Program-made: the position numbers and the translations under genes
Source: Clostridiales bacterium Firm_11
GTDB taxonomy: Bacteria; Bacillota; Clostridia; Christensenellales; Aristaeellaceae
Length of the DNA: 64,000 bases
Direction: 5' to 3'
Assembly: GCA_001604105.1 (NCBI GenBank)
Contig: LVAQ01000013.1
Span: 1-64,000, forward strand
The notes under the pieces: generated by a model
Told to the model about the DNA's origin: nothing
Databases searched by the model: none
The model's input: the letters and a program-made list of their open reading frames with translations, nothing else
Part shown: in pieces, positions 57,890 through 64,000 of the stretch
Layout of the letters: each line of letters begins with the position of its first letter
Numbering within the stretch: the stretch's first letter is position 1

Positions 57890-57945
57890 CCGCAAAGCGT
57901 GGCGTTACCGCTGGTTCGCCATGCTCTGCGGCTATTCCGTTTTAT
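57890..57945 (+). terminator. probable terminator of the two-component operon
   Basis: A long imperfect stem from CCGCA (57890-57894) to TGCGG (57927-57931) with inner TGGCG/CGCCA pairs, followed by a loose CCGTTTTATA tract. The T-tract is displaced, so strength is uncertain. Confidence 0.45.
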
Positions 57946-58151
57946 AGGAAAACCCAAAAATGGCCGCACGACAAGATCAACATAGACAGGAAGGCTGGTT
58001 TCTCGCGCATTGCGCAATTCTGATTGCCCTTGTTTTCAATCCGCGGCTTTCTGCATGATGGCAAACCGCATTCCACCATGGTTTTCACCTGTGTATTCAT
58101 ACTTCCACCATATGCTGTTTCAAAACCATCCGTAGTACCATATTGTGAGAT

Positions 58152-59012
58152 TCACACATGTTCCTTCAAATCTCGAAAGCCTTCGCCCAGCACTTCATGC
58201 GCATCGGTAATAAATACGAACGCGCGGTCATCTTCCAGGCGCACAATGGTCTTCAGCCGCGAGACTTCCTGCGCGGATACAATGCACAGGAGCATCGGCC
58301 GCTCTTCTCCCTGAAACCCGCCGCGGGCGCTGATCACGGTAAGTCCTCGCCCCAGCTCACCCATAAGTTTATGCTTTACAGCTTCCAACCGCTCTGTGAT
58401 AATATAGCAAGCTTTTTGCTTGTCAAAGCCCTCCACAATCAAATCCACAACGCGCGAACCAACATAGATGCTGATAAACGCATACAGTGCGGATTCCGCC
58501 GTAATGAAGAACCCAGCCGCCAGTACCACGCAGCAGTCGATAAAGAATAGAAACGCGCCTACAGAGATATGCTGAAAACGCGCATGCACCATCCGCGCAA
58601 CCATATCGCTTCCGCCTGTGGTCGCGCTCCCGCGAAGAATCAGCCCCAAACCAACCCCCATGAGCGCGCCGCCAAATAGCGAACCCAGAAGCTGATCATG
58701 CGTGAGCATGGGCAACGGCAGCCAGTCAATCAGCAGCGAGAAAAGGATCGTAGCCATCAAAGAACGGAAGGCAAACACCCGTCCCATGGAGCGATACCCA
58801 ATGATGAAAAGCGGTATGTTCATCACGAGGCTCGTAATGCCGACCGGCAAACGAAACAATGCGTTCAGTATGGTTGCAATACCCGTCAGTCCGCCCGGGG
58901 CAATCGAATTGGGTACCAAAAACATGGGATAGGCGGCCGCGCCCAATACGCAGCCAATGACGATTTGAATATAGGCCAACACGCGCTCGTTGCGCAGCGT
59001 TAAACGGATCAT
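58152..59012 (-). CDS. YitT family membrane protein (DUF161/DUF2179)
   Basis: 286 residues. Five to six hydrophobic segments with PNSIAPGGLTGIATILN and RGSATTGGSDMVARM, the two glycine-rich repeats of YitT proteins. The C-terminal soluble DUF2179 domain contains GRGLTVISARGGFQGEERP. Function unknown; widespread in Firmicutes. Monocistronic, divergent from dinB. Confidence 0.9.
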   Translation of the reverse strand: MIRLTLRNERVLAYIQIVIGCVLGAAAYPMFLVPNSIAPGGLTGIATILNALFRLPVGITSLVMNIPLFIIGYRSMGRVFAFRSLMATILFSLLIDWLPLPMLTHDQLLGSLFGGALMGVGLGLILRGSATTGGSDMVARMVHARFQHISVGAFLFFIDCCVVLAAGFFITAESALYAFISIYVGSRVVDLIVEGFDKQKACYIITERLEAVKHKLMGELGRGLTVISARGGFQGEERPMLLCIVSAQEVSRLKTIVRLEDDRAFVFITDAHEVLGEGFRDLKEHV

Positions 59013-59142
59013 ACCTCTACTCCTTTGCTACTGACACGCTCACACAGGCTGATGCTCGCGAAACGCGTCATCAGACCTGTGCGCATGTTCTTTGCCCTGC
59101 TCTTTATTGCAAGCACAATTCGTTGTCTTATATCAACGAGTT

Positions 59143-59171
59143 ATTATAGCATAGGTGTTTCCATCGCGAAA
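59143..59171 (-). promoter_or_regulatory. possible promoter of the yitT-like gene
   Basis: Minus-strand TATAAT (complement of 59143-59148) with a weak TTTCGC -35 at 17 bases. A CGTTG/CAACG inverted repeat (59121-59138) lies just downstream of the -10. Tentative. Confidence 0.35.
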
Positions 59172-59381
59172 GCATCATACGCGTTAGCATGGTAAATCAA
59201 ACGACATCAGTACTGGGTAACAACAGCTTTATGCTCTGGTAACCCTTGTTGTTCTCCCCAGTTGCATCTTTGGCTGTGCAAATACGCCCGTTCCTTTCTG
59301 CTGCTGATGATTGTGCCTGCCTTCACCCGCATCATTCTATCCCTTGTGTATATAACGAACGTTTATTCCCATATCTTGTGC

Positions 59382-59410
59382 TTGCAAACGAGAACTATTG
59401 TTTGTATAAT
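59382..59410 (+). promoter_or_regulatory. promoter of dinB
   Basis: TTGCAA (59382-59387), 17-base spacer, perfect TATAAT (59405-59410). The -10 lies between two LexA-like boxes. Confidence 0.75.
59391..59404 (+). promoter_or_regulatory. LexA (SOS) box 1 upstream of dinB
   Basis: AGAACTATTGTTTG, one mismatch in the GAAC-N4-GTTC core of the Gram-positive LexA/DinR box. It lies in the spacer of the dinB promoter. With box 2 it forms a 12-base perfect inverted repeat (59391-59402 with 59418-59429). Confidence 0.65.
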
Positions 59411-59415
59411 TAACA

Positions 59416-59429
59416 CGAACAATAGTTCT
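59416..59429 (+). promoter_or_regulatory. LexA (SOS) box 2 upstream of dinB
   Basis: CGAACAATAGTTCT contains GAAC-AATA-GTTC, a near-perfect match to the CGAACRNRYGTTYG consensus. It begins five bases after the -10 element, covering the expected transcription start. Confidence 0.8.
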
Positions 59430-59512
59430 ATTATCTCTGGTTAACGCGTTTGACGGCTTGCCGCAAATGCTTTATTTCCTATGAATTTCTATGCCAACAG
59501 GGAGGAAACCAA

Positions 59513-60757
59513 ATGGGAAAAGTAGTGCTGCATGCCGATTTGAATAACTTCTATGCGTCGATCGCCTGTATTACCCACCCCGAATGGCGCGAACAACCCT
59601 TAGCGGTATGCGGCGACCCCACGTTGCGCCATGGCATCGTACTGGCCAAGAATATGCCTGCCAAGCGGAAGGGGGTCATCACCGGGCAGGCCATATGGCA
59701 AGCGCGCCAATCCTGCCCTAACCTGAACACCGTCGCGCCGGATTTCGAGCAGGTGCTCCGCTACGCGGGTTTGGTGCGCCGCATCTTCGCTCGTTATACT
59801 AACCGTGTACAGCCTTTCGGCGTGGACGAGGCCTGGTTGGACGTTTCCGACCCCGGCACAGATATGACCGATGGACTGCGCATTGCAAATCACCTGCGCC
59901 ACACCGTACGGGAAGAGACAGGTCTGACATTAAGCGTTGGCGTAAGCGACAATCGCGTGTTTGCCAAGCTGGGGAGTGATCTCAAAAAGCCGGATGGCGT
60001 TAGCCTGGTGTGCGCGCAAAACCGTCACACCGTACTTGATCCCCTGCCGGTGGATGAATTGCTGTTCATCGGCCGCGCGACCACCAAAAAGCTGCACGCG
60101 GTGGGCATCTTTACCATCGGGCAATTAGCCGCAGCCGAGCCTTCCGCCCTGCGTGCGCTGTTTGGCAAAACCGGACTTATGCTCAGTGGTTTTGCGCGCG
60201 GTAATGATGCGGCGTCCGTCATCGCGGAAGACGCTCCTGTGAAAATGAAAAGCGTGGGGAATTCCATCACAGCCTCGCACGATATCGTTGCGCTGCATGA
60301 TGCGCGCATCACCCTCTATGGACTTTGCGAGAGTGTCGCATCGCGCATGCGCAAACACGGCGTTATTGGGCGTGTGGTTCAGGTTTTCATCCGCAATGCT
60401 TCGCTGGATTGGTATCAACGCCAGCAAAAGCTCGAATACCAGACGGATTGCAGCTTTGATCTGTTTCAGACTTCCTATGCGCTGCTTTTGGAGAACTGGC
60501 GCGAAGGTACGCCGCTTCGCTCGCTGGGCGTAAGCGTAAGTCAGCTTGCCCCCGCAGGCACACTGATGCAGCTTTCCTTCCTTCCGGAAGATGCGGCGCG
60601 TCAAAAGAGACAGATTCTGGAGCACACCATTGATGATATCCGTTCGCGGTACGGCCATTTTGCCATTCAGCGTGCCATCATGCTTTATGACCGCGCGCTT
60701 GGTCGTATCAACCCCGAGGATGAGCACGTGGTACATCCCGAACCCTATTTCAAATAA
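59513..60757 (+). CDS. dinB: Y-family DNA polymerase IV
   Basis: 414 residues. Error-prone translesion polymerase. The first metal-binding Asp is in LHADLNNFYASI with the Tyr steric gate; the second acidic motif is GVDEAWLDVSDP, with Trp in place of the usual Tyr or Phe. Helix-hairpin-helix region and little-finger domain follow. QLSFLPED near residue 365 resembles the beta-clamp binding motif. The ATG at 59513 follows GGGAGG. Control by LexA is supported by the two boxes upstream. Confidence 0.93.
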   Translation: MGKVVLHADLNNFYASIACITHPEWREQPLAVCGDPTLRHGIVLAKNMPAKRKGVITGQAIWQARQSCPNLNTVAPDFEQVLRYAGLVRRIFARYTNRVQPFGVDEAWLDVSDPGTDMTDGLRIANHLRHTVREETGLTLSVGVSDNRVFAKLGSDLKKPDGVSLVCAQNRHTVLDPLPVDELLFIGRATTKKLHAVGIFTIGQLAAAEPSALRALFGKTGLMLSGFARGNDAASVIAEDAPVKMKSVGNSITASHDIVALHDARITLYGLCESVASRMRKHGVIGRVVQVFIRNASLDWYQRQQKLEYQTDCSFDLFQTSYALLLENWREGTPLRSLGVSVSQLAPAGTLMQLSFLPEDAARQKRQILEHTIDDIRSRYGHFAIQRAIMLYDRALGRINPEDEHVVHPEPYFK

Positions 60758-60768
60758 CGCGCACATAC

Positions 60769-60791
60769 AAAAAAGCGCTCCGTTGAGCGCT
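60769..60791 (-). terminator. intrinsic terminator facing the dinB 3' end
   Basis: Minus-strand AGCGCTC-AACG-GAGCGCT (60774-60791) followed by TTTTTT. It would end transcripts coming from the right, either the amt transcript or an RNA from the structured block. On the plus strand it has no T-tract, so it does not end dinB. Confidence 0.75.
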
Positions 60792-60796
60792 CCAGG

Positions 60797-61430
60797 CTGT
60801 CGAAAAAGTCGGTACCATGGCTGGTAGTCCTGTTCAGGGCGCAGGGGTGAAACACCTGCCGTGGTTTGGGGCGGAAGCCTAAAGCCTCACGCCACAACAA
60901 ATATCGAAAGCGATCGAACAGCCCGCAGGGCTATGAGGCGAGCGATGGCAGTAAGCGGCAGAGGATTCATGATATGCGGAAGAGCACCGTTGAGCGCCCA
61001 TGCCGATACAATCCTTCCACACGATAGATGGGACAGACAAGCATCCATTCCTGCGGCCTTTGGCGAATTTTCCAAAGCATTCCCATAGAGGCGGATAAAA
61101 CGTGCGAAGGATGATAAAGCAAAGCGTGCTCCGGCACTGTAAGGCACTTTTGACAAGACTGGAGAACTTGCGCATGCCAGCAATCGCAAAATCGCAAGCG
61201 CCCTCTCTCCCTAGCCGATGCTATGTGGTCTTGATCTTGATCGCACAATAGAGACGGGGAGCCCACGGGCGGTTTTGAAAGGGTAAAACCAACCCGGGGC
61301 TCCCACAAGAAAGGCCCGTGCAAACCCCACAGGGAAGGGTGTGCACGCATTATCACGGGAGGGGCGTGAAGCGCTTTGCGCAGTGCGCAAACCCCACTTC
61401 ACGTCGCTCCCACAAGGCGCATCCCGCGCC
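60797..61430 (+). ncRNA. candidate large structured non-coding RNA (unassigned)
   Basis: This roughly 630-base block has no credible gene but many complementary arms. They are GCAGG/CCTGC (60841-60859), ATCG/CGAT (60903-60914), AGCCC/GGGCT (60920-60932), CTTTGG/CCAAAG (61058-61077), GTGC/GCAC (61126-61137) and CTTGCG/CGCAAG (61167-61198). Larger ones are GGGAGCCC/GGGCTCCC with inner GGTTTT/AAAACC (61257-61304), CCCGTG/CACGGG (61315-61359), and CGTGAAG/CTTCACG with inner TTTGCGCA/TGCGCAAA (61365-61403). Most loops are A/G-rich when read on the plus strand (AAA, AAAG, GAAAGGGT), which favours plus, whereas the adjacent terminator faces minus. Strand, boundaries and family are uncertain; size is in the range of OLE, ROOL or GOLLD RNAs, but I cannot confirm membership. 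Confidence 0.4.
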
Positions 61431-61494
61431 GCTGTCAAACTGGTATTCGGACGACTTCCAAGGATTTGAACAGGGTCACATCGTTGTCATCAGC

Positions 61495-63213
61495 CTATTC
61501 AACATCCTGAAGCGCATCGTATCCTTCTTCGCCGGTACGTACTTTGATCACGTTCTCCACATCGTAGACGAAGATCTTGCCATCGCCGATGTGACCCGTG
61601 TAGAGTGCGCTCTTGGCCGCTTCGATCACCGTACGTACGGGAATCTTGCAAACCACGATTTCGACCTCGATCTTAGGCAACAACGTCGTTTCCATCTCTA
61701 CACCGCGATAGTACTCGGGGCGACCCTTTTGCATGCCGCAACCCAGCACCTGCGTAACCGTCATACCCGTAACGCCAATTTGATCCATCGCGGCTTTGAG
61801 GTTCTCGAACATGCTCTGCTTTGTGATGATGGCTACCTTGGTTATCTTGGGCGCCTGCCCGGGTTCTACCGGCGTGGTTTTTACCACCACAGGCACAGCC
61901 TTCTCCACAGGCGCAGCCTCCTTAGGCAGTTCCATCGCAGTACCAATGGGGATTTCACCCTGGCTGAGCATGGGCATGAAATCCGCATAGCTGCTGATAA
62001 GTCCGTGCTCCTCGATATCCAACCCGCGAACTTCTTCCATCGCGCTCACGCGAAGGCCTACCGTCCACTTGATGACTGCAAACACAATCGTCATCGCAAC
62101 CGTTACCCACGCGATGACCGCGCCAACGCCGATCGCCTGCACTTTGAGCAAGTGGAGGCCGCCGCCGTAGAACAGGCCGCCATCGGTGGCGAACAACCCG
62201 ACCATCAAAGTACCCGCAGCGCCGCAGATACCGTGTACCGCAACCGCGCCAACCGGATCATCCACCTTGAGCACTTTGTCGATAAATTCAATGCCAAACA
62301 CCACCAGAAATCCGGCAATCAAACCGATGAAGAACGCGCCAACCGGATCCACCGCCGCGCAGCCCGCCGTGATTGCCACAAGGCCGGCCAGCGAACCATT
62401 GAGCGACATGGAAACATCCGGTTTCTTATATCGGAACCAAGTGATCAGCATCACTGTGACCGTTGCCGCCGCCGCAGCCAAGTTGGTGGTCATGAAGATG
62501 TTGCCAACCGCTTCGGCAGCCTCGCCTTCCACGCTCAGTGTGGAGCCGGGGTTGAAGCCAAACCAGCCAAACCAGAGTATGAACACGCCCAGTGCGCCAA
62601 GCGTAAGGCTGTGGCCGGGAATCGCCTGCGCCTTGCCTTCTTTGTCATACTTGCCAATGCGCGGGCCAAGGAACTTCGCGCCAATGAGCGCAGCCACGCC
62701 GCCAACCATATGCACCGCGGTGGAACCGGCGAAATCGACAAAACCCATCTCGCCCAGCCAGCCGCCGCCCCATATCCAATGGCCGCTGACAGGGTAAACG
62801 ATCATCGAGATGATTGCCGAGTAGATGCAATAGCTGACGAACTTGGTACGCTCTGCCATCGCGCCGCTCACGATGGTAGCGGCTGTTGCGGCAAATACAG
62901 TCTGGAACATGACAAACGTAAATTTGCTGATGTTGGTCGGCAGCGCCAGCAGATCACCACTGATTAACAGACTAATGGAGCCGAACAAGCCTCCGTTATC
63001 ATTGCCGAACATAATGGAAAAACCAATGAGCCAGAACACAACCGAGCCAATCGAGAAATCCATGAGGTTCTTCATGATGATGTTGCCGGCGTTCTTAGCA
63101 CGCGTGAACCCCGTCTCCACCATGGCGAAGCCTGCCTGCATGAAGAACACAAGCGCGGTGGCGAGCAATACCCAGATCGTGTCCAGGCTTGAAATGGTCG
63201 ATACGATATCCAT
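61495..63213 (-). CDS. amt: ammonium channel fused to a PII signalling domain (Amt-GlnK fusion)
   Basis: 572 residues. Residues 1 to about 405 form the eleven-helix Amt channel, with the pore His in AVHMVGG and the second in AVHGICGAAG. A Pro/Val/Ala-rich linker (about 405-456) joins a complete C-terminal PII domain (about 457-572). The PII domain has the T-loop Tyr in GRPEYYRG and the B-loop TGHIGDGKIFV. In separate systems GlnK plugs AmtB when nitrogen is plentiful; a fusion would make this block intramolecular, an inference consistent with other known fusions. GGGGGAGA precedes the ATG. It lies downstream of glutamine synthetase, with a terminator in its leader. Confidence 0.95.
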   Translation of the reverse strand: MDIVSTISSLDTIWVLLATALVFFMQAGFAMVETGFTRAKNAGNIIMKNLMDFSIGSVVFWLIGFSIMFGNDNGGLFGSISLLISGDLLALPTNISKFTFVMFQTVFAATAATIVSGAMAERTKFVSYCIYSAIISMIVYPVSGHWIWGGGWLGEMGFVDFAGSTAVHMVGGVAALIGAKFLGPRIGKYDKEGKAQAIPGHSLTLGALGVFILWFGWFGFNPGSTLSVEGEAAEAVGNIFMTTNLAAAAATVTVMLITWFRYKKPDVSMSLNGSLAGLVAITAGCAAVDPVGAFFIGLIAGFLVVFGIEFIDKVLKVDDPVGAVAVHGICGAAGTLMVGLFATDGGLFYGGGLHLLKVQAIGVGAVIAWVTVAMTIVFAVIKWTVGLRVSAMEEVRGLDIEEHGLISSYADFMPMLSQGEIPIGTAMELPKEAAPVEKAVPVVVKTTPVEPGQAPKITKVAIITKQSMFENLKAAMDQIGVTGMTVTQVLGCGMQKGRPEYYRGVEMETTLLPKIEVEIVVCKIPVRTVIEAAKSALYTGHIGDGKIFVYDVENVIKVRTGEEGYDALQDVE

Positions 63214-63238
63214 CTCGTCTCCCCCTCATTTTCTAATT

Positions 63239-63324
63239 AAAAAACAAGCCTACCATGCGCTCCTCATTGAGCGATGGGCGACCCTGGAGGAAGCACGCTT
63301 CCTGTGGGCGCATGGAGGCTTGTT
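63239..63324 (-). terminator. intrinsic terminator/attenuator in the amt-PII leader
   Basis: On the minus strand AACAAGCC (63317-63324) pairs with GGCTTGTT (63243-63250), extended past one mismatch by CCATGCGC (63308-63315) with GCGCATGG (63253-63260), and ends in six T residues (63239-63244). The loop encloses two further hairpins. The T-tract ends about 13 bases before the amt Shine-Dalgarno, so the structure both ends glnN and lies in the amt leader. Confidence 0.75.
63258..63273 (-). promoter_or_regulatory. six-base-loop hairpin inside the terminator (possible ANTAR site 2)
   Basis: Minus-strand CGCTC-AATGAG-GAGCG. The hexaloop has A at position 1 and G at position 4, as required by ANTAR-domain antiterminators. 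Its 3' arm shares GCG with the terminator's descending arm. Confidence 0.4.
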
Positions 63325-63338
63325 CTTTATCATGGTAC

Positions 63339-63363
63339 GGCATTGCACATCATTGTGAATGCC
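63339..63363 (-). promoter_or_regulatory. six-base-loop hairpin before the terminator (possible ANTAR site 1)
   Basis: Minus-strand GGCATTCAC-AATGAT-GTG(C)AATGCC, a nine-pair stem with one bulged base and a hexaloop with A1 and G4. It lies 15 bases upstream of the terminator arm. A third, short-loop stem (GCGCTTG/CAAGCGC around 63374-63390) precedes it. Confidence 0.45.
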
Positions 63364-63459
63364 GGCGAGAACTGCGCTTGCCGCAAGCGCGTATTAGGCG
63401 TTATCTTCCGTCATCAGGCTGTCAGGATGCGACATGCGTTTCCTGTCTTTATCTCAGCC

Positions 63460-64000
63460 TTAGTTATACAGCAGAATATCCTGATAGGTCGGGAACGGCC
63501 AATAGCTTTTTGCCACAAGCCCTTCCAGCGCATCCGCATGCAAACGAACTTCGTTCGCGGCGGCCAGCACCACATCATGTGCATACCGCGCCTGTTCGAG
63601 CGTATCGCTAATTGCGCTCTGTCCCGCAATCGCGTTATCCAGTGCCTCGATGCCCTGGTACAACGCTTCCGTCTCGTTGCTAAGCTTGGTAAGCAGCGCT
63701 GTTTCGGTAGCCAGCGACAAACCCGGCGCAACACTCTTCTTAAGCTCGGCTTCTTTCGCAACTTCCTTGCTGAATGCCAGCGCCGCGGGAAGGATCAACC
63801 GATGCGCGATATCAGAAGTGCTATGCGCTTCAATGCTGATCACCTTGGCATACGTCTCCAGCTTGATCTCATAGCGGCTGTGCACCTCGGATGCGGTAAA
63901 CACCCCGTGCTTAACAAACATCTCTACGTTCTTTTCCGCGATGTAGTACGGCAGCGCGTCCACCGTAGTCCTCAGGTTCAACAATCCACGCTTTTCCGCT
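63460..64000 (-). CDS. glnN: glutamine synthetase type III, C-terminal part (runs off the right edge)
   Basis: The last 180 or so residues of a protein whose start lies beyond base 64000. The segment matches the C-terminal helical domain of GSIII: LRTTVDALPYY, then a long helix-rich stretch with RYEIKLETYAKVISIEAHS, LILPAALAFS and a final WPFPTYQDILLYN. GSIII is the roughly 700-residue dodecameric enzyme of Bacteroidetes, cyanobacteria and Clostridia that makes glutamine from glutamate and ammonia. It is upstream of the amt-PII gene on the same strand, fitting a nitrogen-assimilation unit. Confidence 0.9.
   Translation of the reverse strand, partial: AEKRGLLNLRTTVDALPYYIAEKNVEMFVKHGVFTASEVHSRYEIKLETYAKVISIEAHSTSDIAHRLILPAALAFSKEVAKEAELKKSVAPGLSLATETALLTKLSNETEALYQGIEALDNAIAGQSAISDTLEQARYAHDVVLAAANEVRLHADALEGLVAKSYWPFPTYQDILLYN

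Noticed and set aside
60861..61356. Several short open frames in the block between dinB and amt (both strands)
   Set aside because: They overlap each other in different frames, lack ribosome-binding sites, and run through strong hairpins. Better explained as structured RNA or relic sequence.
60797..61430. RNase P, tmRNA or SRP RNA identity for the structured block
   Set aside because: I could not find the conserved cores of these RNAs (for example GAAAGTCCG-type RNase P words or the tmRNA tRNA-like ends) on either strand.
60797..61494. Group II intron or insertion-sequence remnant
   Set aside because: No reverse-transcriptase or transposase fragment, no GUGYG-like 5' end with domain V, and no flanking target duplication could be found by eye.
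61318..62967. 549-codon open frame opposite the amt-PII gene
   Set aside because: His/Arg-rich low-complexity translation mirroring the channel gene; no supporting signals.

Overview
The window looks like the chromosome of an anaerobic, low-to-mid GC Firmicute of class Clostridia. The lineage below class cannot be fixed from the sequence; an uncultured gut or rumen clade is a guess. The support is gene-family based: HrcA with a consensus CIRCE operator, a PASTA-domain Ser/Thr kinase with its PP2C phosphatase, RpsU with the DnaJ/PrmA/RsmE/MtaB cluster, ATP-type PEP carboxykinase, type III glutamine synthetase, YitT and Bacillus-type LexA boxes. Strong AAGGAGG-like ribosome-binding sites are frequent and often place the start at TTG or GTG. 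I see no tRNA or rRNA gene, no CRISPR array, no intact insertion sequence and no prophage.

Layout. 1-2.7 kb: TRIC-like channel, a GNAT acetyltransferase, two tandem DUF4342 membrane proteins and a small one-helix protein. 2.8-7.5 kb (minus): pckA, rsmA, dnaX. 7.7-22 kb (plus): a MATE exporter and a penicillin-binding carboxypeptidase, then the classic translation/cell-wall signalling operon priA-def-fmt-rsmB-rlmN-prpC-prkC-rsgA-rpe with overlapping stop/start codons; rsmB carries an unusual 11-unit repeat. 22-27 kb: an acyl-CoA ligase behind a consensus promoter and two polytopic membrane proteins. 27-31 kb (minus): rho with a prion-like linker and a TRM11-like methyltransferase. 30.9-41.3 kb (minus): rpsU, HIT protein, mtaB, rsmE, prmA, dnaJ, dnaK, grpE, hrcA and hemW. 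41.4-50.1 kb (plus): DUF1622 protein, lepA, a toroid-fold protein, then a compact exopolysaccharide set (ligase/polymerase, priming sugar transferase, DUF4422 protein, UDP-galactopyranose mutase). 50.4-59 kb: a large secreted caspase-fold protein with FN3 domains, a second GNAT protein, a small secreted protein, a LytTR/HPK10-type two-component system and a YitT protein. 59.4-64 kb: an SOS-type dinB, a roughly 700-base gene-free block full of stable stems, an ammonium channel fused to a PII sensor, and the end of a type III glutamine synthetase that runs off the right edge.

The points most worth a second look are: (1) the structured gene-free block at 60.8-61.4 kb, the size of known large bacterial ncRNAs; (2) the leader between the glutamine synthetase and the amt-PII fusion, with an intrinsic terminator and two six-base-loop hairpins (AATGAT and AATGAG) that fit the ANTAR antiterminator pattern; (3) paired LexA boxes straddling the dinB -10 element; (4) the secreted caspase-FN3 protein next to an exopolysaccharide locus; (5) the 23-residue Arg/Pro repeat fused to RsmB; (6) the Gln/Tyr/Arg-rich linker of Rho.
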